Part shown: positions 17,935 to 27,197 of the stretch, one piece after another
Layout of the letters: each line of letters opens with the position of its first letter
How positions within the stretch are numbered: the first letter of the stretch is position 1
Assembly (NCBI RefSeq): GCF_001580915.1
Contig: NZ_LHZQ01000213.1
Coordinates: 17,965 to 81,964 of the forward strand
Origin: Acetobacter tropicalis
GTDB lineage: Bacteria > Pseudomonadota > Alphaproteobacteria > Acetobacterales > Acetobacteraceae
Length of the DNA: 64,000 nucleotides
Reading direction: 5' to 3'
Program-made: the position numbers and the translations under genes
Notes under the pieces: model-generated
Told to the model about the DNA's origin: nothing
Database searches by the model: none
Seen by the model: the letters and a program-made list of their open reading frames with translations, nothing else

Positions 17935-19131
17935 TTAGGCGCGGCGCACAATATAGGAGTGGCCGAGCGCTTTGGTAATCAGTGCTGCGTGTTCGGGGTC
18001 GCGCGCTTCGATCATGACTTCCAGCTCCGCTGCCTGAACGGAGGGAGCCGCAAACAGGCGCTGGTGAGATACTTCTATTATGTTGCCACCAGCTTCCCCA
18101 ATGGTCTTGGAAATATCGGCCAGAACGCCAGGGCGATCTGGAATTTCCATGATCAGGCGGAGAATGCGCCCATCGCGCAGCATGGCGCGCAGAAGGGTAT
18201 TGGCCAGAATACGGCTATCAATGTTGCCGCCAGAAATAGGCAGCGCCACCTTTTTACCCCGGAACACGTCCGGGTAAGTCAGCACCGCCGCCAGTGCCGC
18301 AGCACCAGCACCTTCACTGATCTGCTTTGCCCCTTCTGCTAGCAGAGTGATGGCGGTTTCTACCGCACATTCGGGCACGACCAGAACTTTGGAGACCAGC
18401 TTGCGGATGACTTCATCCGGGGCTTTGCCAATCTGCAGAACCGCAATGCCTTCTGCAATGGTCGAGCCGCCATTGGGATGGGTCGCAGGGCCGGGGAAGG
18501 CTGAGAGGGAATCATACCCTTCCACTTCCACACCAATCAGTTCCATGTCCGGGCGCATGGCGCGCGTGGCGACAGCACACCCGCTGAGCAGACCGCCGCC
18601 GCCAATGGGGGCGACCAGCATATCCAGCGGACCGGCATCTTCCAGCAGTTCCAGCGCGCATGTGCCCTGGCCTGCCATAATGGCAGGATCATCATACGGA
18701 TGGATGAAGGTGCGGCCTTCCCGTGCCTGAAGATCCTGTGCGAACAGCAGGGCTTCTGCAAAGCTTTCGCCTTCCAGAACCACGCGGGCACCCCAGTTAC
18801 GGGTACGCACCACCTTACCGGCAGGCGTGAATTTGGGCATGACGATTACGGCATCAATACCCAGCAGGCTGGCATGACGTGCCACGCCCTGCGCATGGTT
18901 GCCGGCCGAAACGGCAATCACCCCGCGCTGGCGTTCTTCAGGTGTCAGCAGGGCCAGCTTGTTGGCGGCCCCCCGTTCCTTGAAGGAGCCAACGGCCTGA
19001 AGGTTTTCAAGCTTCAGGGTAATGTCCGCGCCCGTGGCCTTGGACAGCGCGTGAGAGGAAATCGTGGGCGTGCGGAGAACATTGCCCTTGATTCGCCCCG
19101 CCGCTGCGGTGACGTCCTCAAACGAGATCAT
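17935..19131 (-). CDS. ilvA: Threonine ammonia-lyase with C-terminal ACT domain
   Basis: Deaminates threonine (and serine) to 2-oxobutanoate with pyridoxal phosphate, feeding isoleucine synthesis. The PLP lysine is K51 in GSFKERGA, the phosphate-binding glycine loop is PIGGGGLLSG near 175, and the serine-type motif PISGGNIDSR lies near 300. A single ACT domain follows (about 325-398, LIMEIPDRPGVLADISKTIG). At 398 residues it is the medium-length form, shorter than E. coli IlvA with its double regulatory domain. Feedback control may therefore differ, and a catabolic role is possible. It begins one base after the greA stop, so the two are cotranscribed. Confidence 0.9.
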   Translation of the reverse strand: MISFEDVTAAAGRIKGNVLRTPTISSHALSKATGADITLKLENLQAVGSFKERGAANKLALLTPEERQRGVIAVSAGNHAQGVARHASLLGIDAVIVMPKFTPAGKVVRTRNWGARVVLEGESFAEALLFAQDLQAREGRTFIHPYDDPAIMAGQGTCALELLEDAGPLDMLVAPIGGGGLLSGCAVATRAMRPDMELIGVEVEGYDSLSAFPGPATHPNGGSTIAEGIAVLQIGKAPDEVIRKLVSKVLVVPECAVETAITLLAEGAKQISEGAGAAALAAVLTYPDVFRGKKVALPISGGNIDSRILANTLLRAMLRDGRILRLIMEIPDRPGVLADISKTIGEAGGNIIEVSHQRLFAAPSVQAAELEVMIEARDPEHAALITKALGHSYIVRRA

Positions 19132-19132
19132 G

Positions 19133-19606
19133 TCAGATGAATTTCACGGAAAGGATTTCATACGTCCGGTCACCGCCCGGAGCAGGCACGGAAATGCTGT
19201 CTCCTTCATGCTTGCCGATCAGAGCCTTGGCCAGCGGGGAGGAAATGGACAGCAGGTTCTGTTTGATGTCGGCTTCATACACGCCAACAATCTGGTAAGT
19301 GGCTTCCTTGTCCGTGTCTTCATCAACCACGGTTACGGTTGCGCCAAACTTCACCTGATCGCCAGAAAGGCTGGTGGGGTCGATCACCTCGGCGGTGGAG
19401 ACAATTTCTTCCAGCTCAAGGATACGGCCTTCGGTAAAAGACTGCCGTTCACGGGCTGCATGATATTCCGCGTTTTCGGACAGATCCCCATGGCTTCGGG
19501 CTTCCGCAATGGCGCGGATAATGGCCGGACGTTCCTCGGACTTGAGCCTGCGGAGTTCGTCTTCAAGACGCTTCAAGCCTTTGCCCGTCATTGGAGTTTT
19601 CTGCAA
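19133..19606 (-). CDS. greA: Transcription elongation factor GreA
   Basis: Rescues backtracked RNA polymerase by stimulating transcript cleavage. The N-terminal coiled coil carries the two acidic tip residues within [10 protein letters not shown] (about 43-52), and the C-terminal FKBP-like domain has [17 protein letters not shown]. The frame is open to 19648, but the family begins with QKTPMT. The TTG at 19606 gives exactly MQKTPMT, a length of 157 residues (E. coli GreA has 158), and a GGGGA seven bases upstream. A TTG start is therefore likely. ilvA follows after one base. The common partner carB lies upstream on the same strand, but a terminator separates them. Confidence 0.92.
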   Translation of the reverse strand: MQKTPMTGKGLKRLEDELRRLKSEERPAIIRAIAEARSHGDLSENAEYHAARERQSFTEGRILELEEIVSTAEVIDPTSLSGDQVKFGATVTVVDEDTDKEATYQIVGVYEADIKQNLLSISSPLAKALIGKHEGDSISVPAPGGDRTYEILSVKFI

Positions 19607-19686
19607 GGCGTATCCCCAAAGTGATTTTGCCAGCACACTGGCTGGCATTAAAGTGACACAGATAAGCGGGCACGCACCGCGCCGCT

Positions 19687-19707
19687 AAAAAAGCGGGCAG
19701 CCACCCG
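19687..19707 (-). terminator. Probable terminator after carB
   Basis: Read on the minus strand, CGGG and CCCG form a short stem followed by C and six T residues. A second perfect nine-pair hairpin (CGGGCAGGC/GCCTGCCCG, 19719-19742) lies between it and the carB stop. Together they probably end carB transcription. Confidence 0.55.
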
Positions 19708-19748
19708 TCCGGAACAGCCGGGCAGGCTGTAACGCCTGCCCGTTCTGA

Positions 19749-22700
19749 TCAGAATGTTCCGCTAAAGTATGACTGAAGCGGCGCAACATCAAGCGGTCCT
19801 TCCCGCATTGCCGCAATCGCGTGGATTGCAGCGCGGGCTCCGGCCATGGTTGTGTAGTGCGGAATGCCCAACACCAGAGCTGAACGGCGGATGTCAAAGC
19901 TGTCCGCTACAGACTGTGCGCCCTGTGCCGTGTTGATGACCATCTGCACCTCACCGGATCGAATGGCGTCCACACAATGCGGGCGGCCTTCCAGCACCTT
20001 GTTCACCACGGAAACCTCTATTCCGGCATCCCGCAGTTTTTTGGCTGTGCCGCGTGTGGCCAGAATTTTCAGGCCCATCTTGGCTAGCTGGCGGCCCAGT
20101 GCAGGCAGGTGTGGCTTGTCGCTTTCTCGCACGGAGAGGAACACCGTGCCTTCAGTCGGCAGGCGCACGCCAGCCCCAAGCTGGGATTTGGCAAAGGCCC
20201 GTTCAAAGGACGTATCAAGCCCCATCACTTCACCCGTGGAGCGCATTTCCGGGCCAAGGATGGTGTCCACTTCCGCAAAGCGGTTGAAGGGGAACACAGC
20301 TTCCTTCACTGCCACGTGCGGTGTGACGGCACGGTCATCCAGATTGAAGGCGGTCAGCTTTTCACCGGCCATCACGCGGGCGCCAATCTTGGCGACCGGA
20401 ACGCCAGTGGCCTTGGCCACAAACGGGACTGTGCGGGAAGCGCGAGGATTGACCTCCAGCACGAAGATTTCCTGATCCTTGATGGCGTATTGCACGTTCA
20501 TCAGGCCCACAATGCCCAACTCGCGCGCCATGGCTTCGGTCTGGGCCTTCAGTTCCGTCACAATGGCGGGGGAGAGCGTGTAGGGCGGCAGGGCGCAGGC
20601 GCTGTCACCCGAATGGATGCCCGCTTCCTCAATGTGCTCCATAACACCGGCCACATACACTTCCTCGCCATCGGAAATGCAGTCCACATCGGCTTCAATG
20701 GCTTCGTTCAGGTAGCGGTCAATCAGCACGGGGCCGGAGGCAATTTCGTGCCCGGCCAGTTGCAGGGCCACGCGCATGTAGCGTTGCAGGGAGGCGCGGT
20801 CATACACGATTTCCATGGCGCGGCCGCCCAGCACGTAGGACGGGCGAACAACCACGGGGTAGCCAATCCGTTCCGCCACATCTTCCGCTTCCTGCGGGGA
20901 TCGGGCAATGCCGTTGGCGGGCTGGCGCAGGCCAAGCGTGTGCAGCATGGTCTGGAAGCGTTCGCGGTCTTCCGCACGGTCAATGGCGTCTGCCGGGGTG
21001 CCCAGCAGCGGAATGCCAGCCTTTTCAAGCGCATGAGACAGTTTGAGCGGAGTCTGCCCGCCATACTGCACAATGCAGCCTTTGATTTTGCCTTTCTGCT
21101 GCTCACACCGGATGAGGGCGATAACATCTTCCGCCGTCAGGGGCTCGAAATACAGGCGGTCAGACGTATCATAATCGGTGGAGACGGTTTCCGGGTTGCA
21201 GTTGACCATAATGGTCTCAAACCCGGCTTCACGCAGCGCATAGGCTGCATGCACGCAGCAGTAATCGAACTCGATCCCTTGCCCGATCCGGTTGGGGCCA
21301 CCGCCCAGAATGATAATCTTTTCACGGTCCGTCGGGTCGGACTCGCACACCGGCGGCGCAAACATGCCTTCATAGGTGGAATACATATATGGCGTGCTGG
21401 AAGCGAACTCGCCCGCGCAGGTATCAATGCGTTTGTAAACGGGGGTTACGCCTGCTTCTGTGCGGAGTGCGGCCACTTCGTCCGCCTGCACACCGGAGAG
21501 GCGGGCAAGCTGCACATCCGAAAAGCCAAGCGCTTTCAGGCGGCGCAGGCTCTGGGCGTCACGCGGCAGACCATGGTTTTCTACCTGCCGTTCTGCATGA
21601 ACGATCGTTTCAAGCTGACGCAGGAACCACGGTTCAAAGCGGCAGGCTTCATTGATCTCTTCAACGGACAGGCCAGCACGCAGCGCCTGAGCCGCCATAA
21701 GGATGCGTTCCGGGCGTGGCTGGGAAAGAGCAGCGCGGAAGGCATCCACGCCGCCATCGCCGGGTACGTCCACAGGGTCCAGTCCATGCAGGCCGGTTTC
21801 CATGGACCGCAGGCCCTTCTGCAAGGCTTCCGGGAAGGAGCGGCCAATGGCCATGGCTTCCCCCACGGATTTCATGGAGGTGGAGAGCAGGGCAGGCGCA
21901 CCGGGGAATTTTTCAAACGTGAAGCGGGGGATCTTCACCACAACGTAGTCAATGGTCGGCTCGAAGGAGGCCGGGGTGGTTGTGGTGATGTCGTTCTTCA
22001 GTTCGTCCAGCGTGTAGCCCACAGCCAGCTTGGCCGCGATCTTGGCGATCGGGAAGCCGGTAGCCTTGGAGGCCAGTGCGGAGGAGCGGGACACACGGGG
22101 GTTCATTTCAATCACCACCATGCGGCCATCTGCCGGGTTCACGCCGAACTGCACGTTCGAGCCCCCGGTTTCCACGCCAATGGCGCGCAGGCACGCAAGG
22201 GACGCATCACGCATGCGCTGATATTCCTTGTCGGTCAGCGTCAGTGCGGGAGCCACGGTTATGGAGTCACCCGTATGGATGCCCATGGGGTCAATGTTTT
22301 CAATGGAGCAGACGATAATGCAGTTGTCCGCCTTATCGCGCACAACTTCCATTTCGTATTCTTTCCAGCCCAGAAGGGATTCTTCAATCAGCACTTCCGT
22401 GGTGGGGGAGGCATCCAGACCGGAGGCCACAATCTGCTCAAATTCCTCACGGTTGTAAGCAATGCCGCCGCCAGAACCGCCCATGGTGAAGGAGGGGCGG
22501 ATAATGGTGGGGAAGCCGATGTTTTTCAGCGCTTCCCGTGCTTCATCCATGGTGTGGGCAATGAAGCTGCGCGGGCTTTCAATGCCAATGGCGTCCATGG
22601 CTTCACGGAATTTCTGACGGTCTTCCGCACGGTCGATTACTTCCGCATCAGCGCCAATCAGTTCCACGCCATGTTTTTTCAGGAATCCGGAGGCATCCAG

Positions 22701-23003
22701 CGCCATGGCGGTGTTCAGCGCGGTCTGGCCACCCATGGTGGGCAGCACGGCATCCGGCTTTTCCTTCAGAATGATGCGTTCAACACACTCTGGGGTGATG
22801 GGCTCCACATAGGTGGCGTCCGCCAGACCGGGGTCGGTCATGATGGTGGCGGGGTTGGAGTTGACCAGAATGACCCGGTAGCCTTCTTCCCGCAGGGCCT
22901 TACAGGCCTGTGCGCCGGAATAGTCGAACTCGCAGGCCTGCCCGATCACGATGGGACCAGCGCCAATAATGAGGATGGAGCGAATATCTGTCCGTTTGGG
23001 CAT
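19749..23003 (-). CDS. carB: Carbamoyl-phosphate synthase large subunit
   Basis: Makes carbamoyl phosphate from bicarbonate, ammonia (from CarA) and two ATP, for arginine and pyrimidine synthesis. The 1084-residue length and duplicated ATP-grasp halves are standard. The first half shows [20 protein letters not shown] at 11-30, then [13 protein letters not shown] and [18 protein letters not shown]. The second half repeats [17 protein letters not shown] and [20 protein letters not shown]. The C-terminal MGS-like allosteric domain (about 940-1070) is present, ending in an SYFSGTF tail. It lies 107 bases downstream of carA on the same strand. An antisense frame of 977 codons opposite it is a composition artefact. 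Confidence 0.97.
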   Translation of the reverse strand: MPKRTDIRSILIIGAGPIVIGQACEFDYSGAQACKALREEGYRVILVNSNPATIMTDPGLADATYVEPITPECVERIILKEKPDAVLPTMGGQTALNTAMALDASGFLKKHGVELIGADAEVIDRAEDRQKFREAMDAIGIESPRSFIAHTMDEAREALKNIGFPTIIRPSFTMGGSGGGIAYNREEFEQIVASGLDASPTTEVLIEESLLGWKEYEMEVVRDKADNCIIVCSIENIDPMGIHTGDSITVAPALTLTDKEYQRMRDASLACLRAIGVETGGSNVQFGVNPADGRMVVIEMNPRVSRSSALASKATGFPIAKIAAKLAVGYTLDELKNDITTTTPASFEPTIDYVVVKIPRFTFEKFPGAPALLSTSMKSVGEAMAIGRSFPEALQKGLRSMETGLHGLDPVDVPGDGGVDAFRAALSQPRPERILMAAQALRAGLSVEEINEACRFEPWFLRQLETIVHAERQVENHGLPRDAQSLRRLKALGFSDVQLARLSGVQADEVAALRTEAGVTPVYKRIDTCAGEFASSTPYMYSTYEGMFAPPVCESDPTDREKIIILGGGPNRIGQGIEFDYCCVHAAYALREAGFETIMVNCNPETVSTDYDTSDRLYFEPLTAEDVIALIRCEQQKGKIKGCIVQYGGQTPLKLSHALEKAGIPLLGTPADAIDRAEDRERFQTMLHTLGLRQPANGIARSPQEAEDVAERIGYPVVVRPSYVLGGRAMEIVYDRASLQRYMRVALQLAGHEIASGPVLIDRYLNEAIEADVDCISDGEEVYVAGVMEHIEEAGIHSGDSACALPPYTLSPAIVTELKAQTEAMARELGIVGLMNVQYAIKDQEIFVLEVNPRASRTVPFVAKATGVPVAKIGARVMAGEKLTAFNLDDRAVTPHVAVKEAVFPFNRFAEVDTILGPEMRSTGEVMGLDTSFERAFAKSQLGAGVRLPTEGTVFLSVRESDKPHLPALGRQLAKMGLKILATRGTAKKLRDAGIEVSVVNKVLEGRPHCVDAIRSGEVQMVINTAQGAQSVADSFDIRRSALVLGIPHYTTMAGARAAIHAIAAMREGPLDVAPLQSYFSGTF

Positions 23004-23110
23004 GATGCGTTCAGTCCTGACAGGCAGCCCGCAGGGGGCTGAAAAAGCGGGAAAAAGAAGGATGGATGCGGGGCGTTGCCGTGCAGAGGCGCACGGCGGG
23101 CCGGGGCAGA

Positions 23111-24517
23111 TCAGTTCTTGCTGGCATGAGCATCAATCAGCGCCACAAAGCGTTCAAACAGGTAATAGCTGTCAGACGGGCCGGGGCTGGCTTCCGGGTG
23201 ATACTGCACGGAGAAGGCAGCATAACGGTCAGAGGCCAGACCTTCGTTGGAGCCATCGAACAGGCTGACATGCGTGACGTGCGCATCGGCGGGCAGGCTG
23301 TCCGCATCCACGGCAAAGCCATGGTTCTGGCTGGTAATTTCCACGCGGCCGGTTGAGAGATCTTTCACCGGCTGGTTTGCCCCACGGTGGCCACGGGCCA
23401 GCTTGTAGGTCTTGCCGCCGAGCGCCTGCGCCAGAAGCTGGTGGCCAAGGCAGATGCCAAACAGCGGGATACCCGCATCCAGCACATCCTTGATGGCAGG
23501 CACGGCGTAGCTGGCGGTGGCTGCCGGATCACCCGGACCATTGGAGAGGAAAACGCCTTCAGGTTTCAGGTCCAGAATTTCTTTCGCCGTGGTGGTGGCT
23601 GGCACGACCGTTACGTCACACCCGGCGGCGACAAGGCAGCGCAGGATGTTGCGCTTGGCACCGTAATCAACGGCTACAACCTTGCGGCGCTTGCCGGATA
23701 CCGCGCGAGTGCCTGCGGGCCATTCCCACACGCTTTTGTCCCAGGTGTAGGGGGCTTTGCAGGTGACTTCCTTTGCCAGATCCATGCCTTCCAGACCCGG
23801 CCATGCCTTGGTGGCGGCCTGAAGGGCATCCAGATCGAACTTGCCGTTTTCAGGGTAGAACAGGGCGGCGCTCTGCGCACCCTTGTCACGGATTTTCAGG
23901 GTGAGGGAGCGTGTGTCCACGCCCGCAATGCCGGGCACGTTGCGTTTTTTCAGCCACGCATCAAGGCTGGCTGTGGACCGCCAGTTTGTGGGTTCGGTCA
24001 CATCTTCCTTGACCACAAGCCCACGGGCGGCCACCTGATCGGCCTCGTCATCTTCCGCATTGGTGCCCACATTGCCGATATGCGGGAAAGTGAAGGTAAT
24101 GATCTGCCCGGCAAAGGAAGGGTCTGTGAGCGTTTCCTGATAACCCGTCATGCCAGTGGAGAAGCAGATTTCCCCGATGCTGGGCTGCTGGGTGAAGGCG
24201 CCAAAGCCCTTGCCCCACAAAATGGTTCCATCTGCAAGAACAAGGGCGGCTGTTGCGCCATCCGGGCGGGCATCGGGCATGGATGATCCTGTTGTGCTGC
24301 CTCCCGTAGGGGAGGATTTGTCCTGAAGCGTGGGGTCTGCGGGCTGGAGATCAGCCAGGGAAAGGCCGGTGGCCTGTGCAATGACAGGCCAGTGACGGGA
24401 GGGGATGGCCTGCGCCTGCCGCCATTTGCGAATGGCCTCCGTGCCAACGCCGGTAAGCCGGGCTGTTGCTTCGGGGCCGCCTAATCGGGCAATTATGGTA
24501 TCGATTGACATGGGCAT
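23111..24517 (-). CDS. carA: Carbamoyl-phosphate synthase small subunit with N-terminal HTH-like extension
   Basis: Glutaminase subunit that supplies ammonia to CarB. The small-chain domain begins near residue 85 ([16 protein letters not shown]). The class I amidotransferase site is present, with the nucleophile cysteine in GICLGHQLL near 354-362 and the HPEAS histidine/glutamate near 439. Unusually, about 80 residues precede the normal start. Residues 8-54 ([16 protein letters not shown], then EAIRKWRQ) look like a Cro/carph-type helix-turn-helix, followed by a Ser/Thr/Gly linker. The ATG at 24517 has GGGAGGA upstream. An internal ATG at 24280 with AGGA seven bases upstream would give an ordinary CarA, so both forms may be made. 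Twin palindromes lie in the upstream gap. Confidence 0.93.
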   Translation of the reverse strand: MPMSIDTIIARLGGPEATARLTGVGTEAIRKWRQAQAIPSRHWPVIAQATGLSLADLQPADPTLQDKSSPTGGSTTGSSMPDARPDGATAALVLADGTILWGKGFGAFTQQPSIGEICFSTGMTGYQETLTDPSFAGQIITFTFPHIGNVGTNAEDDEADQVAARGLVVKEDVTEPTNWRSTASLDAWLKKRNVPGIAGVDTRSLTLKIRDKGAQSAALFYPENGKFDLDALQAATKAWPGLEGMDLAKEVTCKAPYTWDKSVWEWPAGTRAVSGKRRKVVAVDYGAKRNILRCLVAAGCDVTVVPATTTAKEILDLKPEGVFLSNGPGDPAATASYAVPAIKDVLDAGIPLFGICLGHQLLAQALGGKTYKLARGHRGANQPVKDLSTGRVEITSQNHGFAVDADSLPADAHVTHVSLFDGSNEGLASDRYAAFSVQYHPEASPGPSDSYYLFERFVALIDAHASKN

Positions 24518-24567
24518 GGCTTACGTTGTTCCTCCCGTGGCGTCCCTTCTAGCAGTCCGTGAGAGAG

Positions 24568-24586
24568 GTGGGAAGAAATTTCCCAC
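24568..24586. promoter_or_regulatory. Operator-like palindrome A between carA and yqeY
   Basis: Seven-base arms GTGGGAA and TTCCCAC flank the five-base centre GAAAT. The 19-base element is the exact reverse complement of the element at 24612-24630. It lies 51 bases upstream of the carA ATG. Confidence 0.55.
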
Positions 24587-24611
24587 ATGCCGGATTGGGT
24601 TTAGTGGGTGA

Positions 24612-24630
24612 GTGGGAAATTTCTTCCCAC
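24612..24630. promoter_or_regulatory. Operator-like palindrome B between carA and yqeY
   Basis: Arms GTGGGAA and TTCCCAC flank the centre ATTTC. It is an exact inverted copy of 24568-24586, with centres 44 bases apart, about four helical turns. It lies 67 bases before yqeY, so a bound regulator could act on either gene. Confidence 0.55.
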
Positions 24631-24697
24631 AGGATGACTGTCCGTCACGCGTCCTCAGGGAACCGTGCGCGGCATGATAAAGGAAGTATGAGGGATC

Positions 24698-25153
24698 ATG
24701 TCTTTACGTGAACGCCTGATGGCTGATCTGAAAACGGCAATGAAGGCCGGAGAAAGCGCGCGTGTGGCTGCTATCCGCATGATCACCGCCAAGCTGAAGG
24801 ATGTGGAAATTGCTGGCCGTGCCAAAGGGGCGGAAGGCCTGAATGAGGATGAAGCCATTTCCGCCCTGCGCGGCATGGTGAAGTCCCGCACCGAATCCGC
24901 CACCATGTATCGCGATGCCGGGCGACCGGAACTGGCCGAGAAGGAAGAGGGTGAAATTGCCGTTATCCGTTCCTATCTGCCTGCCGAGATGGATGATGCC
25001 GCACTTGAAGCTGCCGTGAAGGAGGCTATTGCCGCAACCGGGGCCGCTGCCATGAAAGACATGGGCAAGGTGATGGGTGCGCTAAAAGCCAAATTTGGTG
25101 CAGGGCTGGATATGGGCCGCGCCAATGCGGTGGTGAAGACGCACCTGAGCTAA
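24698..25153 (+). CDS. GatB/YqeY domain-containing protein
   Basis: A 151-residue stand-alone YqeY protein, related to the tail domain of the GatB subunit of tRNA-dependent amidotransferase. Recognisable parts are MSLRERLMADLKTAMKAGE at the start, the MITAKLKDVEIA block, and the helical GEIAVIRSYLPAEMDDAALE segment with the C-terminal MGKVMGALKAKFGAGLDMG. A tRNA-binding role is inferred from GatB; the isolated protein has no proven function. It lies just upstream of dnaG, a very common arrangement next to the dnaG-rpoD operon. It diverges from carA across a 180-base gap holding the paired palindromes. Confidence 0.88.
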   Translation: MSLRERLMADLKTAMKAGESARVAAIRMITAKLKDVEIAGRAKGAEGLNEDEAISALRGMVKSRTESATMYRDAGRPELAEKEEGEIAVIRSYLPAEMDDAALEAAVKEAIAATGAAAMKDMGKVMGALKAKFGAGLDMGRANAVVKTHLS

Positions 25154-25215
25154 CGGGAGCAGGCAGGAATACGGGGCGCGCAGCGTGACTCAACAGGCAG
25201 GAGGGCTGGCATAAT

Positions 25216-27048
25216 ATGGCGATCGAGCCGGGCTTTCTGGACGAACTACGTGCGCGTACCCCTCTGACATCTGTTATCGGGCGGCGGGTCAAACTTGTTC
25301 GCTCCGGCAAGAACTGGAAGGGCTGCTGCCCCTTCCATGGTGAAAAAACGCCATCGTTCTACGTGTATGATGATCACTTCCACTGCTTTGGCTGTGGCGT
25401 GCATGGAGATGTGATCTCCTTTGTCATGCAGATGGAGGGCAAGAACTTTCCCGAAGCGGTTGAGGAGCTTGCGACCTCGGCCGGGATGGAAGTGCCCAAA
25501 GATACCCGCCGTTCTCACGAGGAGGTGGCGCGCAGCCAGTCTCTGGAAGATGTGCTGGCGCAGACGCAGGCGATCTGGTCCAGCGCATTATATGCTCCTG
25601 CGGGCAAGGCGGGGCTGGACTATCTGCTGGGGCGCGGCCTGACACGCCAGACCATTGAGGATTTCGGGCTGGGCTGGGCGGGTGATGGTCGTGGCGGCCT
25701 GAGTGCGGCGCTGGCGGCCAAAAACATCACCCCCCAGATGATGGCGGAAGCCGGCCTGATGCGGCTGGATGATGAGGGGCGACCAAAGGGCGAACTGTTC
25801 TGGGGGCGGGTGACCTTTCCCATTCGGGACAGGAAGGGGCGGCTTGTTTCCTTCGGGGGGCGTATTCTTGGCGATGGTCAGCCCAAATATCTGAATGGGC
25901 CGGAAACAGCCCTGTTTTCCAAGCGGCGTCTGCTGTTTGGTCTGGACAAGGCGCGGGCCGCCGTCAGGGCGCCTCATCCCAAAGGCACACCTCCCACTGA
26001 TCTGATTGTGGTGGAAGGGTATATGGACGTGATCGGCCTCCATCAGGCCGGATTCAGGGGAGCCGTCGCGCCGTTGGGAACCGCCCTGACCCCCGAACAG
26101 TTAGAGGTTTTATGGCAGGTCGATCGGGCACCCATCCTATGTTTTGATGGGGATGCGGCGGGGCGGCGCGCAGCAGCGCGCGCGGCTGAGGTGGCGCTGC
26201 CTTTGCTGAAAGCCGATCACACCCTCCGGGTATGCCTGTTGCCAGAGGGAGAAGACCCGGACAGTCTGGTGCGTAGCCGGGGCCAGCAGGTGGTGGGTGA
26301 AATGTTCGCCACGGCCGCGCCTCTGGCGGATGTGCTGTTTGATCTTCTTGCCGGGGGTATCAGCAACCCGGGGCCGGAAGAGCGGGCGGCTCTGCGCCAC
26401 AAATTGGTTGAGGCGGCTGGCCTTATACCGGACAAGGCTCTGGCGTCCGAATACCGTTCGACTCTGTTGGACCGTTTTTTCGAGACGTTCCGGCGCAGGA
26501 AGGGCAAGGGTGGAGGCGGGGCATTTACCCCGGCGGCGCGGCCAAGTATCGGTGATGGCAAGCCGGTGGTGCTGGATGCCATGCAGGAGCGGCAGCGTAT
26601 CCTGCTGGCGTTGCTTCTCCGTTATCCGGAAGTTGTGCCGGAGGTGGAAGATGCTCTATGCCGCCTGAGCCTCCCTGATGCCTTCTCCGAGGTGCGGGGA
26701 CTCCTGCTTGATCTCTCGGCCGAGGGAGCATTGCCGGAGACAGGCGAGGCTCTTCTTTCAGCCCTTGAGGGGGAGGAGGAAGAAGAGATGGTGCAGCAGG
26801 TGTTGAGGGGAGGTCCGCTTCCGTTTTCATTTGAGGAAAAGGACTCTTCTCTGGCTGTGGCGGTGAGAACACAGTGGTGGCATTTTTACGGTTTGCTGAA
26901 TTTTTCTCAATTCCAGCAGGAGGTTGAGCAGGAAGTGGCCCGCTTCTGGCAGAAGGGCGGAGATTCGGCGGAATGGAAACGATTACAGCCCCGTCTTGAG
27001 GCGCTGGCACGCCTCAAACGAGGCGAAATGGAAGAGCATGGGCTCTAG
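25216..27048 (+). CDS. dnaG: DNA primase
   Basis: Synthesises RNA primers at the replication fork. The 610-residue product has the CHC2 zinc site (C38, H41, C57 and C60 in CCPFH and CFGCG). The RNA polymerase core contains FGGRILGDGQPKYLN, and the Toprim domain has VVEGYMDVIG near 266-275 and CFDGDAAGRRAA near 309-320. The C-terminal helicase-binding domain is poorly conserved, as usual. AGGAGG precedes the ATG. It follows yqeY by 62 bases and is followed by rpoD after 149 bases, forming the macromolecular-synthesis order without rpsU. Confidence 0.96.
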   Translation: MAIEPGFLDELRARTPLTSVIGRRVKLVRSGKNWKGCCPFHGEKTPSFYVYDDHFHCFGCGVHGDVISFVMQMEGKNFPEAVEELATSAGMEVPKDTRRSHEEVARSQSLEDVLAQTQAIWSSALYAPAGKAGLDYLLGRGLTRQTIEDFGLGWAGDGRGGLSAALAAKNITPQMMAEAGLMRLDDEGRPKGELFWGRVTFPIRDRKGRLVSFGGRILGDGQPKYLNGPETALFSKRRLLFGLDKARAAVRAPHPKGTPPTDLIVVEGYMDVIGLHQAGFRGAVAPLGTALTPEQLEVLWQVDRAPILCFDGDAAGRRAAARAAEVALPLLKADHTLRVCLLPEGEDPDSLVRSRGQQVVGEMFATAAPLADVLFDLLAGGISNPGPEERAALRHKLVEAAGLIPDKALASEYRSTLLDRFFETFRRRKGKGGGGAFTPAARPSIGDGKPVVLDAMQERQRILLALLLRYPEVVPEVEDALCRLSLPDAFSEVRGLLLDLSAEGALPETGEALLSALEGEEEEEMVQQVLRGGPLPFSFEEKDSSLAVAVRTQWWHFYGLLNFSQFQQEVEQEVARFWQKGGDSAEWKRLQPRLEALARLKRGEMEEHGL

Positions 27049-27054
27049 GGCGCA

Positions 27055-27075
27055 GGAACATTCAGGGAGTGTTCC
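27055..27075 (+). promoter_or_regulatory. Hairpin between dnaG and rpoD
   Basis: GGAACATTC and GAGTGTTCC form a nine-pair stem (one G-U) with a three-base loop, seven bases after the dnaG stop and without a T-run. It may be an mRNA processing or stabilising element in the dnaG-rpoD transcript. This is an inference from position only. Confidence 0.3.
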
Positions 27076-27197
27076 CCTTGACTTCGGAGGCAGGATATCC
27101 CACGTCCTGCCCGCCCTGGAAAACTGAACAGTATGTATGGTGAGCTGGTCGTTCTGCATTCCTGTCAGAATGCAGGCGGGGAGGGAGCAGGTCTGGC

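Noticed and set aside
20109..23042. A 977-codon open frame antisense to carB
   Set aside because: It lies wholly opposite a full, conserved carB and has His/Gly/Arg/Gln-rich composition with no recognisable domain. This is the usual by-product of high GC at third codon positions.
27078..27083. TTGACT as a -35 element for rpoD
   Set aside because: No -10-like sequence lies at 16-18 bases; the nearest TATCCC is 12 bases away.
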